A stretch of 64,000 nt of DNA from the NCBI RefSeq assembly GCF_009856445.1, contig NZ_WMFA01000001.1:744001-808000 (forward strand), given 5' to 3'. Numbering within the stretch: the stretch's first letter is position 1; each line of letters starts with the position of its first letter. Positions 1 to 9,644 of this stretch are shown in pieces. The position numbers were made by a program, and so were the translations under genes. Below the pieces are notes generated by a model, which made no database searches, was not told where the DNA came from, and was given only the letters and a program-made list of their open reading frames with translations. The stretch is from Halobacillus litoralis (GTDB taxonomy: Bacteria; Bacillota; Bacilli; Bacillales; Halobacillaceae).

Positions 1-1
1 A

Positions 2-3000
2 GTGGCTAACCAAAATGCAGACCAGGCTATTCTGGATGCTGCAGATTTAAGCACAGGAGACAGAGTGGTCGGCTTTAATGGAAATGATGTCATTGTTCTG
101 CAAAAAGGAGAACAAGTCATTGATTCGATTGGTAAGATAGGTACCGATGCGGATTTTGCTAAAGACGTGACCCTGACGAGAAAAGCTGATGACCTTGCAG
201 GAGATACGAATCTTGAGGACGCGTTTAATCCAACAGACTCCTATATCAATCAAGGGAAAGATGTATTTTCCTATCTCGGTCAATTCCCGGACGAAGGCTC
301 AGAAGAACCCCCTGCACCAGAAGACCCCGTTGAACTATCCAGTATATATGATGCCAGAAACTCCGATGAGGGTACGGATGTCAAAGTGAAGGGAATTGCG
401 ACTGCAACCTTTGTAGCTGGTGACAAAACGAACGTGTACATACAAGATGAAACAGGTGGCATTGTCGTTCGTACAGGCGAGAAAGTCGCAATCGGTGATG
501 AACTTACAGCAGAGGGCCCTTTGGGTTCTTATTATGGTCTTGAACAAATTCAGACAGATAATATAGAAATTATAGAAGAAATGAAAGGTGTACCCGCAGC
601 TCTCCAAGTAGAAGGAGCTGATTTCAGTAAGGAGTCAGGCGAAGAATTCGAAGGGGAATATGTTGAACTCACCGATGTGAAAATCGTTGGTGAAGGTGAC
701 GGCGGAGATTATTTAGCAGAGGAAAGCGGTAATGAATTTCTTATCTCTCAAAACGAGGGAAGTGTTGATTTTGAAGTAGGGAAGACCTATGAGTTGTTAC
801 GCGGAGTGGTCACCTACAGTTTTGATGAGTATCGTTTAATCCCACGCAATCAGAGTGACGTGATTGAAAAGATTTTCTCAGTTATAGCTTCTAAGGACTC
901 CGGCAACATTCCTGAAGGATCCGACGTCACTCTCACCACGGCTCAACCTGATGCAACCATTCATTATACAACGGATGGATCGGAACCTACGAAGGAAAGT
1001 CAAGTTTACGATTCTCCTATCACCATCAATCAAGATATGACGATCAAAGCGGTCGTAGTCAAAGAGGGTGGAGAAACGAGTGAGGTATTTACTTACTCCT
1101 ATGAAGTGCTGAAGGCTGTTGATTCATTGGAGATTCATGATATCCAAGGGTCTTCCCATACATCGCCATACGTCGATATGAATGTAGAAAATGTCACCGG
1201 GGTTGTCACAGCTCTGGATGGTACTTATGGCTATTATATTCAAGGGACAAACCCTGATGAAGATATCGCAACATCAGAGGGGATCTATGTTTATGATCGA
1301 AACTCTGGTGTGAGTGTCGGAGATGAAGTTTCGGTGAATGGTGAAGTTAAAGAGTGGCGTGAAGATGGATACGATGATGCGGATGATCTTCTAACCACAC
1401 AAATCACAGCTTCTGATTCTACGATTCTATCATCTGACAATGCCTTACCAGACACAGTCGTTATCGTCGAAGATCGTATCCAGCCGAAAGTGAACATCGA
1501 GGACGATGGAATGGAAAGCTTTGACCCTGAGACGGACGGGCTGGATTTCTATGAAAGTCTTGAAGGCATGCGGATTGAGATGAAAGATGCTCACGTCACA
1601 TCTCCTCCGAAGTATGAGGAAGTCGCTGTTTACGTAGATACCAATGAGGATCAGGCCATGACCGATGCCGGCGGCCTGTTGTTGACAGAAGAAGACGCGA
1701 ACCCTGAGCGTGTGCTGCTGGATGTTGATGGATATGACGTCAATGTCAAAGTTGGAGATCAGCTTGATGGGTCTGTCACGGGTATCGTCAGCTATGACTA
1801 CAGCAACTTCAAGGTCCGCACCACCGGCGATTTCCCTGCCATTATTGATGGTGGTACGGAAAGAGAAACGACTGACCTTGCCGTTGAAGAAGGAAAGTTG
1901 AATGTAGCTACGTACAACATGGAAAACTTCTCAGCAGAAACTTCTATGGACAAAGTTAATCGTATTGCTGAATCTATGGTGAACAACTTGAAGCAGCCGG
2001 ATATCATCGGATTGGTAGAGGTTCAAGACAATAATGGTCCGACAGACGATGGCACCGTCAAGGCGGATGAGTCTTATAAGAAGCTCATTGCTGCGATTGA
2101 AGACCAGGGCGGACCAACTTATGAATTTGCAGAAATTGCCCCTTTGGATAAAACGGACGGAGGCCAGCCGGGAGGAAACATTCGTGTCGGGTTTATTTAC
2201 AACCCTGAACGTGTGTCCATGGTCGATAAGCCTAGCGGTGATGCAACTACGGGTGTGGAAGTTTCAGCAGAAGGGCTTAACCTTAACCCAGGGCGTATCG
2301 ATCCAACGAATGAAGCTTTCGATGATTCACGTAAATCGTTGGCTGCAGAATTTGAATTCAAAGGACAAAAGGTCCTTGTCGTAACCAACCACTTCAATTC
2401 CAAAGGCGGAGATGATGCACTCTTTGGTGCCAGTCACCCAATAGAACTGGGGAGTCAGGTCCAGCGCCTGAAACAAGCACAAGTCCTTAATGACTTTGTC
2501 GATGAATACGAAGAAAACGTGGATGGAGCGAACATCGTCGTCTTAGGGGACTTGAATGATTTTGAATTCTCTGATCCTCTCGAAACATTGAAAGGGGACG
2601 TTCTGACGAACATGACGGAAGAACTTCCGTTGGAAGAGCGTTATTCCTACAACTATCAAGGGAATTCTCAGGTTCTCGATCATATTTTGGTCAATAACTC
2701 TCTGGCCGAACAGACGAAGATTGATAGTGTCAATATCAATGCTGACTTCTCAGAAGCAGATGGACGTGCAAGTGACCACGACCCGATGCTTGCTCAAATT
2801 GAATTTGGAACAGATGTGGAACGTATTTCAGGAGTCAATCGTTATGAAACGGCCATCGAAGTTTCTAAGAAAGGCTGGGATCAGGCAGATACTGTGGTTA
2901 TTGCCAGAGGAGACTCCTTCCCGGATGCTTTGGCTGGGGCCCCTCTTGCTTATAAACTTGATGCACCCATCCTATTGACGAAAACCAACACGCTTAAATC

Positions 3001-3682
3001 CGAGGTCAAAGCTGAGATTGATAGATTAGGAGCGAAACATGCCGTCATTCTTGGTGGCGATGGAGCGATCTCTAATTATGTCAGTTACCAATTAGAAGGA
3101 GAAGGCTTGTCTGTGGAACGTATTTCTGGAGAGGACCGTTATGAAACGGCGGCTAACATTGCTGCTCGCCTGGATGGATCACCAGAAAAAGCAATCATTG
3201 CGGATGGAAGAAACTATCCAGATGCGTTGTCCGGTGCTTCTTATGCAGCAGAGCATGGCTATCCTGTTTTATTGACGAAAACGAAAAAGCTGCCATCAGA
3301 AACAAAATTGGCTTTGTCTGACATTGATGAAACCGTAGTTCTTGGTGGAACAAATGCTGTCAGTGATAAAGTACTTGAAAATCTACCAAATCCAATGCGC
3401 TACAAAGGATCTGATCGTTACGGAACATCTGCAGAGATTGCAGCGGAATTAGTTGGCGATACGGACTCTGCTTTAGTTGCGACAGGACGGGATTTTGCGG
3501 ATGCATTAACAGGATCTGTACTTGCAGCGAAATTGAAAGCGCCGATGCTTCTTGTGAAGCCGGATGATCTTCCAGATGAAATCGAAGCACTAATCCAGGA
3601 AAAGGATTACACAAACTTCCATGTTCTTGGTGGAACAAATGCCGTGAGTGATGAAGTGAAGAATGAGCTTGATGACAAATAA
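2..3682 (+). CDS. Cell-wall-anchored extracellular nuclease (endonuclease/exonuclease/phosphatase family), 5' partial
   Basis: The reading frame is open at the left window edge. It starts inside a domain resembling a lamin-tail domain (FNGNDVIVLQKGEQVID), so the signal peptide and true start lie upstream. In order it shows an OB-like segment (about residues 110-290), a chitobiase C-terminal-like segment (IHYTTDGSEPTKES, about 315), a second OB-like segment (about 380-610), and an endonuclease/exonuclease/phosphatase domain (about 630-935). That domain carries ATYNMENF, VVLGDLNDF and SDHDPM, the metal and catalytic motifs. Three CWB2 repeats fill about 939-1226. The likely role is degradation of extracellular nucleic acid at the cell surface, comparable to the nuclease part of B. 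subtilis YhcR. The 5'-nucleotidase gene follows after 32 bases and carries very similar CWB2 repeats, which suggests joint nucleotide salvage. Substrate preference cannot be read from sequence. Confidence 0.85.
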   Translation: MANQNADQAILDAADLSTGDRVVGFNGNDVIVLQKGEQVIDSIGKIGTDADFAKDVTLTRKADDLAGDTNLEDAFNPTDSYINQGKDVFSYLGQFPDEGSEEPPAPEDPVELSSIYDARNSDEGTDVKVKGIATATFVAGDKTNVYIQDETGGIVVRTGEKVAIGDELTAEGPLGSYYGLEQIQTDNIEIIEEMKGVPAALQVEGADFSKESGEEFEGEYVELTDVKIVGEGDGGDYLAEESGNEFLISQNEGSVDFEVGKTYELLRGVVTYSFDEYRLIPRNQSDVIEKIFSVIASKDSGNIPEGSDVTLTTAQPDATIHYTTDGSEPTKESQVYDSPITINQDMTIKAVVVKEGGETSEVFTYSYEVLKAVDSLEIHDIQGSSHTSPYVDMNVENVTGVVTALDGTYGYYIQGTNPDEDIATSEGIYVYDRNSGVSVGDEVSVNGEVKEWREDGYDDADDLLTTQITASDSTILSSDNALPDTVVIVEDRIQPKVNIEDDGMESFDPETDGLDFYESLEGMRIEMKDAHVTSPPKYEEVAVYVDTNEDQAMTDAGGLLLTEEDANPERVLLDVDGYDVNVKVGDQLDGSVTGIVSYDYSNFKVRTTGDFPAIIDGGTERETTDLAVEEGKLNVATYNMENFSAETSMDKVNRIAESMVNNLKQPDIIGLVEVQDNNGPTDDGTVKADESYKKLIAAIEDQGGPTYEFAEIAPLDKTDGGQPGGNIRVGFIYNPERVSMVDKPSGDATTGVEVSAEGLNLNPGRIDPTNEAFDDSRKSLAAEFEFKGQKVLVVTNHFNSKGGDDALFGASHPIELGSQVQRLKQAQVLNDFVDEYEENVDGANIVVLGDLNDFEFSDPLETLKGDVLTNMTEELPLEERYSYNYQGNSQVLDHILVNNSLAEQTKIDSVNINADFSEADGRASDHDPMLAQIEFGTDVERISGVNRYETAIEVSKKGWDQADTVVIARGDSFPDALAGAPLAYKLDAPILLTKTNTLKSEVKAEIDRLGAKHAVILGGDGAISNYVSYQLEGEGLSVERISGEDRYETAANIAARLDGSPEKAIIADGRNYPDALSGASYAAEHGYPVLLTKTKKLPSETKLALSDIDETVVLGGTNAVSDKVLENLPNPMRYKGSDRYGTSAEIAAELVGDTDSALVATGRDFADALTGSVLAAKLKAPMLLVKPDDLPDEIEALIQEKDYTNFHVLGGTNAVSDEVKNELDDK

Positions 3683-3714
3683 AAAACTGTGAAACTTTGA
3701 AAGGATGTATTTTA

Positions 3715-6186
3715 ATGAAAATGGTAAAACCACTTGTAACTGTAGCTGCATCAGGGGCGATTGCTCTTGGTACTTTGGCTTTCCCTTCCGGGGAAGTCAA
3801 AGCAGCTGAAGGAGATTTTGATCTGACAATCATGCACAGCAATGATACACACGCTCACTTGGATCAGGTACCTAAAAAAGTTTCTTTGGTGGAACAATTG
3901 CGTGCAGATCGTGAAAATTCAGTATTGCTGGATGCAGGTGACGTATTTTCAGGCACGCTTTTCTATAATGAGTTCAAAGGTCTTGCGGACCTTCAATTCA
4001 TGAACATGATGGAATATGATGCCATGGTTCCAGGAAACCACGAGTTTGATGATGGTACCGAGCCTTTGGCTGATTTTATTAACGATGCAGAGTTCCCAAT
4101 TGTCAGTGCAAACATCGACTATAGCCAAGATGTGAACCTGAAGGATTTGTTCAAGAACGAAATAGGAATGCCTGGAGAAGGTGGCAACATCTATCCTGCT
4201 ACTATTCTGGAAGTTGATGGGGAGAAAATCGGTGTATTTGGATTAACTACAGAAGAAACGGCTTTTCTTTCAAACCCGGGAGACGACATTGAATTCCAGG
4301 ATTACTTACAAAAAGCGGAAGATACAGTGACGATGCTTGAAGGGGAAGGAGTCAATAAGGTTGTGGCTCTTACTCATATCGGTGTCACTTACGATCGGAC
4401 ATTGGCTGAATCAGTAGATGGCATTGATGTCGTTGTAGGAGCTCACAGTCATACTACAGTAGAAGAAACTGAGGTTTTCAATAATGGAGATGGTGATGAA
4501 CCTACCCTTGTTGTACAGGCAGGAGAATACAACGAATACTTAGGAGATCTTCAAGTGACTTTCGATGATCAAGGTGTCTTACAAGAATGGGATGGCCAGC
4601 TGATTGACATCGAGGCTTCTGACGTAGAACCGAATGCAGAAGCGCAAGCATTGCTTGAAAAATATCAAGAGCCTCTTGAAGACCTTAAGAAGCAAGTGGT
4701 CGGTGAAACGACTGTGGCCCTAAATGGAGAGCGTAGTGATGTCCGCCAGGGAGAAACAAACCTTGGAAACTTAATTACGGATTCTATGCTTGCTAAAGCA
4801 CAAAAAGCCGTTCCTGAAACAACGATTGCTATTCAGAATGGTGGAGGTATTCGTGCGTCCATTGATGAAGGTGAGATTACCATGGGCGAAGTATTGACAA
4901 CCATGCCTTTTGGTAACCAGCTTGTCACTCTAGAATTGACGGGTGAGCAGCTTATGGCAGCTCTTGAAAATGGTGTGAGCGATTTGGAAAATATGGGCGG
5001 ACGTTTTGCTCAGGTCTCTGGTTTGAAGTACACGTTTGACCGCAACCAGCCTGCAGGTGACCGCGTTGTGGAAGTTCAAACAAAGACAGACGATGGTTAT
5101 AAAGCTTTGGATATGAACGGCACTTACACGGTCGCAACGAACGCCTTCATTGCTGATGGCGGAGACGGATACACATCCTTTGCTGAAGCGAAAGCTGACG
5201 GAAAGATGAAAGAGCTTTTCTTTGTTGACTATGAAGTTTTCAATGAATACCTTGAGGAACAGGGAACCGTTTCTCCAGAAGTAGAAGGACGTATAATCGA
5301 TCAAGTAGCAGAAGAAACGAATGATGTGGAACGAATTCAGGGACAAGATCGTTATGAAACAGCTATTGAAATCTCTAAGAAAGGCTGGGATCAGGCGGAT
5401 ACTGTTGTCATCGCGAGAGGAGATCAGTTTGCAGATGCCCTTGCTGGTGCACCTTTAGCTTATAAAGAAGATGCGCCAATTCTCTTGACGAAGTCGAATA
5501 AACTGGATTCAAGAGTGAAAGAAGAAATTGAACGTCTTGGTGCTACAAATGCGATTATCCTAGGTGGAACGGGAGCAATTTCTTCCTATGTGAAGTATCA
5601 ATTGGAAGGTTTAGACCTGGATGTGGAACGTATTTCTGGTAAGAACCGTTACTCCACAGCTGCAAGTATCGCGGCACGTCTTGGCGGTAATCCGGATAAC
5701 GTAATTGTTGCCGATGGGCGTAATTATCCAGATGCTTTGGCTGTAGCTTCCTACGCGGCTAAAGAAGGATATCCGATTCTTCTTTCCCAAACGGATAAAC
5801 TACCTGGAATTACAAAGACTGCTCTTGGTGGATTTGATCAGAGTATCGTGGTCGGTGGCACGAATGCCATTTCAGAAAATGTAGAATCTATGCTGCCTGA
5901 ACCTACAAGGTATAAAGGCGCGACGCGTTACGAAACAGCTGCTGTGATTGCGAAAGATTTGATGGCAAGTGAAGAGAATGCTTTTGTTGCTACGGGAACA
6001 AACTTTGCTGATGCACTTGCAGGATCTGTTCTTGCAGCGAAGCACGATGCATCCATGCTTCTTGTAAAAGAAGACCAGCTTCCTCAAGTTACCAAAGATG
6101 TGATTGAAGAGATGGGCCTTAGTAACTTCCATGTACTTGGTGGAACAGGAGCCGTCAGTGAAGAGGTTGCGAAAGAGCTTGAATAA
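3715..6186 (+). CDS. Cell-wall-anchored 5'-nucleotidase / metallophosphatase with CWB2 repeats
   Basis: ATG 3715 is preferred over the TTG at 3697 because AAAGGATG lies just upstream and the protein then opens with a clean signal peptide (ending near EVKAAEG). The product of about 823 residues has the calcineurin-like metallophosphatase motifs MHSNDTHAHLD, LDAGDVFSG, PGNHEFDDG, LTHIG and GAHSHT. A 5'-nucleotidase C-terminal domain follows, with the substrate loop QNGGGIRASIDEGEIT. Three CWB2 repeats complete the C-terminus. The family hydrolyses nucleoside mono- or diphosphates outside the cell. With the upstream nuclease it could recover phosphate and nucleosides from extracellular DNA. A strong terminator follows, so the two genes probably form one transcript. 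Confidence 0.9.
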   Translation: MKMVKPLVTVAASGAIALGTLAFPSGEVKAAEGDFDLTIMHSNDTHAHLDQVPKKVSLVEQLRADRENSVLLDAGDVFSGTLFYNEFKGLADLQFMNMMEYDAMVPGNHEFDDGTEPLADFINDAEFPIVSANIDYSQDVNLKDLFKNEIGMPGEGGNIYPATILEVDGEKIGVFGLTTEETAFLSNPGDDIEFQDYLQKAEDTVTMLEGEGVNKVVALTHIGVTYDRTLAESVDGIDVVVGAHSHTTVEETEVFNNGDGDEPTLVVQAGEYNEYLGDLQVTFDDQGVLQEWDGQLIDIEASDVEPNAEAQALLEKYQEPLEDLKKQVVGETTVALNGERSDVRQGETNLGNLITDSMLAKAQKAVPETTIAIQNGGGIRASIDEGEITMGEVLTTMPFGNQLVTLELTGEQLMAALENGVSDLENMGGRFAQVSGLKYTFDRNQPAGDRVVEVQTKTDDGYKALDMNGTYTVATNAFIADGGDGYTSFAEAKADGKMKELFFVDYEVFNEYLEEQGTVSPEVEGRIIDQVAEETNDVERIQGQDRYETAIEISKKGWDQADTVVIARGDQFADALAGAPLAYKEDAPILLTKSNKLDSRVKEEIERLGATNAIILGGTGAISSYVKYQLEGLDLDVERISGKNRYSTAASIAARLGGNPDNVIVADGRNYPDALAVASYAAKEGYPILLSQTDKLPGITKTALGGFDQSIVVGGTNAISENVESMLPEPTRYKGATRYETAAVIAKDLMASEENAFVATGTNFADALAGSVLAAKHDASMLLVKEDQLPQVTKDVIEEMGLSNFHVLGGTGAVSEEVAKELE

Positions 6187-6207
6187 GAAGAGTGTAGAAT
6201 GAAAGTA

Positions 6208-6245
6208 AACAGCCCCAGCTCATAGAGCTGGGGCTGTTTTTTTAT
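6208..6245 (+). terminator. Rho-independent terminator of the nuclease/nucleotidase unit
   Basis: A 13-bp GC-rich stem (AACAGCCCCAGCT / AGCTGGGGCTGTT) with a 5-base loop is followed by a run of T. It separates the rightward pair from the convergent protease gene, and the A-rich left flank may let it work in both directions. Confidence 0.93.
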
Positions 6246-6290
6246 TTAAATTAAAACGCAGGAGGTGGGTAAATAGCTCATAGCTCTAGA

Positions 6291-8834
6291 TTATTCCAGG
6301 GTCAATTGCAATAATCGGGCGCCGACTTCCTCATTAACCGCTCCAAACCCACCCAGGATGGTGTAGGCCTTTGGCTGGTTTCGATGAATCAATGCTTCCA
6401 TCTCTTCAGGGATTGCGTTTGTACGGACAAGGAGGATGGGTTGTTGACGAATGGCTGCAAGAACAGAACCCGTTAAGGCATCAGCAAAGGATTGACCGGT
6501 CACTACAAAAACCTCATTAGTATCCATATCTAATCCTTCAATGATTTCAACAGCCGTTGCATAACGGTTGTTACCAGAGAAACGGACGCCATTCGGTAAG
6601 TCCCGAAGGATTTGATCACTGACTACATTTTGTCCCCCGACCACAAACGGTTGATTCACATCTCTTGCAATGGAACGGATTTCTTCTGGTAAGGCCTTCT
6701 GTTTTGTTAGTAAAATTGGGTAGCCATTTTGAGCCGCATAAGGTGCGGAAGCAAGAGCGTCGGGGAAATTGTGTCCGTACGATACAAAAGCTTTATCAAA
6801 CGACGATCGATCCTGAATGCGGAGAAGCTCTCTAGCTATTTCGGCTGAGGTTTGATACCGGTTCTCCCCCGATATCCTTGTCACCTGTAACCCCATCTGT
6901 TTTAGTTCTTTTTCTACATCTGTATGGATGGCTACAGTTCCTCCTAGAATATAGACTTCGTTTGCTCCTAGTCTTTCAATCTCGTTTTTCGTCTCATCTC
7001 CAAGTGTATGAGAACGTGTCAATAATATCGGAGCATTCATCTCATAGGCGAGAGGAGACCCTGAGAGGGCGTCAGGGAAGTCCTGACCCTGTGCGAGTAC
7101 AATGGTATCTGTTCCATCTTTAAAGCCTTCTCTGGATATTTGAACCGCTGTTTCGTAGCGGTTTTCTCCATAGATTCTTTCAGGCTGATCCAACTTTTGT
7201 TTTACCTCGAGCACATAGGGATTTTTTGACCAGTTTGCATAATAATCACTTACACCAATGTAATAGTTTCCTCTTTCAGCGTAAAAGGAAAGTGTTTCTG
7301 GTTGACCTTCATAACGGCTGTCAATGGAGTAAAGTTCATAGATGACACCATTTACTTCCTGATATACGTTCATCACATGGTCGATATGGTTCCCGCGATG
7401 AGATAGGTTGAGGGAAAGCTCTCCTGGATATTCCATCGTAAAAGCATACAGATCATTGTCATTTGGAAAATTGAACTTTTCGTTATAAGTTCCTGCCGTA
7501 ATATTCATTGCTCCATCCATCGACCATGTGGAAGTATCTCGTCCCATAACGGAAAGAGAAGTGGTCAGTGACTGATAACCATTGACCTGGCCAAAGCCCA
7601 CATAGGGGTGGGACTCCTGCCCGTAGAGCTGTTCTGCACCATTTTGCAGGGCGAATTCTACCTGGCTTGGGTCCCATTCCGGGTATTTTGATTTGAGTAG
7701 TGCGGCAAGGCCACTTACAATTGGTGCAGAGAAGGAAGTTCCATCTCCACTCCCATAACCTCCAAAATGGTCTGTGCTTACAATATCCACACCTGGTGCT
7801 GCAACATCAATATGGGGACCATAATTACTGAAGGAGGCGGCAGTTGTTGAGCTTCTGGTCGTATCGGTTGCACCTACGGCAATCACCCATGGATAACCTG
7901 CAGGGAAGGAGAAGGCAGACGTCCCATCATTTCCTGATGCAGCAACTAGAACGATGCCTTCCTGATAGGCCTGCCATAGAACATCCTGGAGAAGAGGATC
8001 GGCCGTGTATCCCCCAAAGCTCATATTTATAACATCCACCTCTTCATCGATCGCATGTTGAACGCCACGTATAATGGCAGTTGTCGACATACCTCTTGTT
8101 GTGCCGGCTTTGATCGGTTCGACCTTTACTTTAGGAGAAACACCGATCACTCCTTTTGTGTTCGCATTTGCAGCAATAATTCCTGTTACGTGAGTACCAT
8201 GCCCCACTTCATCGGACCGTACAGGCCCAGAATTGATGACATCTAATCCATCGGTTAAGCGTGAGGTCAAATCTTCGTGAGAGGCTGTAATCCCAGAGTC
8301 GATAACAGCTACTTTTACCTGACTTGCTCCTTGAGTGATTTCCCATGCTTTTTCCATATCGATTTTATTTAAGTAATTCTGCTGACTTTTATAATAGGGG
8401 TCCCCCGGGATGTAACTAGGTTGATAGATTAAATCAGGAGAGGCAGACTCCACTTCTGGCAGCTTATGAATAGAAGAAAGTTCATCATCATAATGAAGCG
8501 ACTCAGGGACACGAACGGTCATCCATATTCCCGGGGCGAGCTTCTCTAAGACATCGTTGTCTATAATCTCGTATTTATGTAAGTTGAGAGTATCCCCACC
8601 ATCTTTCTTTTTAATGACGATTTGTCTATCATTAATCTTGTTCAGCGGAATGGACTTTTTTGTTTGTGACGTAACTATCTTAGGCTTAAATTGTGACCTT
8701 ACTTGATTTTCCTCTTGTTGAAAGCTTTTAATTTTCTTAGGTTCTTTTTCAGCCAAAACATAGAAAGGATCAAGGAATATAGAGAGACTGGAAAGGAAGA
8801 ACATTGTGACAAGGATCTTTAAAAGATTTTTCAT
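6291..8834 (-). CDS. Secreted subtilisin-like serine protease (S8) with three CWB2 repeats
   Basis: This 847-residue protein starts with a hydrophobic signal segment (residues 4-28) and a propeptide-like region. The catalytic domain has Asp179 (AVIDSG), His212 (GHGTHV), the oxyanion region AASGNDG, and Ser367 (GTSFSAP). A pre-peptidase C-terminal-like segment follows at about 435-550. Three CWB2 repeats run from about residue 557 to the end, which predicts non-covalent attachment to the cell wall. The start codon is preceded, in its own direction, by AGAGAGGA. It is transcribed convergently with the nucleotidase and divergently from the BsuPI-like gene. It is very likely an active extracellular protease because the whole triad is present; the substrate is unknown. 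The 288-base gap upstream is AT-rich with no convincing promoter. Confidence 0.92.
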   Translation of the reverse strand: MKNLLKILVTMFFLSSLSIFLDPFYVLAEKEPKKIKSFQQEENQVRSQFKPKIVTSQTKKSIPLNKINDRQIVIKKKDGGDTLNLHKYEIIDNDVLEKLAPGIWMTVRVPESLHYDDELSSIHKLPEVESASPDLIYQPSYIPGDPYYKSQQNYLNKIDMEKAWEITQGASQVKVAVIDSGITASHEDLTSRLTDGLDVINSGPVRSDEVGHGTHVTGIIAANANTKGVIGVSPKVKVEPIKAGTTRGMSTTAIIRGVQHAIDEEVDVINMSFGGYTADPLLQDVLWQAYQEGIVLVAASGNDGTSAFSFPAGYPWVIAVGATDTTRSSTTAASFSNYGPHIDVAAPGVDIVSTDHFGGYGSGDGTSFSAPIVSGLAALLKSKYPEWDPSQVEFALQNGAEQLYGQESHPYVGFGQVNGYQSLTTSLSVMGRDTSTWSMDGAMNITAGTYNEKFNFPNDNDLYAFTMEYPGELSLNLSHRGNHIDHVMNVYQEVNGVIYELYSIDSRYEGQPETLSFYAERGNYYIGVSDYYANWSKNPYVLEVKQKLDQPERIYGENRYETAVQISREGFKDGTDTIVLAQGQDFPDALSGSPLAYEMNAPILLTRSHTLGDETKNEIERLGANEVYILGGTVAIHTDVEKELKQMGLQVTRISGENRYQTSAEIARELLRIQDRSSFDKAFVSYGHNFPDALASAPYAAQNGYPILLTKQKALPEEIRSIARDVNQPFVVGGQNVVSDQILRDLPNGVRFSGNNRYATAVEIIEGLDMDTNEVFVVTGQSFADALTGSVLAAIRQQPILLVRTNAIPEEMEALIHRNQPKAYTILGGFGAVNEEVGARLLQLTLE

Positions 8835-9122
8835 CGTTACGTCCTCTCTTCTATTGGGATTGGTCAGCCTATAAAGTATATTCCCCTGTATACATAAAAT
8901 TCCAACCTATTTTTAGTAATTTAATATAATTGATTATCGGTTGAACATTTATATTAAAAGTATTTACCACCTGATAAGGGGTGGTCTTTCATGATCATGT
9001 CCCCACTATAGTTAGAGGTAGGGAGCCGCGGGATCTTAGAAGTTTGTAACAAAAGTAGATTCCTATATTTAAAATTGATGGAATTGCGTGTAAACTGTAA
9101 GAAAATGAGAGGGGGAAGAAAC

Positions 9123-9644
9123 TTGGCAAAGTTCTGGAGTGTTTTATCTCTCCTTCTATTGCTTGGTGGAGTGATCTGGTGGGTAAATGCCTCTTATTTT
9201 AATCACCAACCGCGCACCAGTACAGAAACATCAGGGAGTGAGACCGTGGTATCTAAGGATCGTAAGCAAGAAGTTTATGCAACCCTTGAACGGAAGGGGA
9301 CGGAATTACAATCCAACCATTTTGAATACACCATTCATAACGAGACGGCGGAGCCGGTCACTCTACCTTTTCGATCAGGTCAGAGATATGAGTACTATGT
9401 AAGGAACGGTAAAGGTGAACTGATCGAGACGTATTCAAAAGGAAAAATGTTTACACAGGAAGTAACGCAGAAGGTCATTGATCCTGGAGAAACGTACACA
9501 GAAAAAATAACACTTTTACCACTACCGCCAGGATTATATGTATTAGAAGTGGAGTCTGTATCGAAGTATAAGAACAAATTTAAAAAAATCGTTAAATTTG
9601 AAGTCGAAGGTCCAAAGAACGATAAAGGAGCAGAAACAACATGA
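9123..9644 (+). CDS. Membrane-anchored BsuPI-like protein (putative protease inhibitor domain)
   Basis: I chose TTG 9123 because GAGGGGGA lies 6-7 bases upstream and the protein then begins just before a single hydrophobic segment (residues 4-20 of 173). The longer frame from 9075 has no ribosome binding site. The rest is extracellular and matches the BsuPI domain (intracellular proteinase inhibitor) pattern: HNETAEPVTLPFRSGQ, a Gly-rich turn with KGKMFTQEV, then DPGETY and LPPGLYVLEVE. BsuPI of B. subtilis inhibits its major intracellular serine protease. Here the domain is predicted to face outward. The stop codon overlaps the start of the next subtilase gene (ATGA), so the two are probably translated in coupled fashion and the protein may restrain or chaperone that protease. 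The inhibitor function is inference. Confidence 0.75.
   Translation: MAKFWSVLSLLLLLGGVIWWVNASYFNHQPRTSTETSGSETVVSKDRKQEVYATLERKGTELQSNHFEYTIHNETAEPVTLPFRSGQRYEYYVRNGKGELIETYSKGKMFTQEVTQKVIDPGETYTEKITLLPLPPGLYVLEVESVSKYKNKFKKIVKFEVEGPKNDKGAETT

Noticed and set aside
3360-3842. 160-residue antisense frame over the nuclease/nucleotidase junction
   Set aside because: It is the complement of strong coding sequence with no ribosome binding site or domain; a shadow frame.
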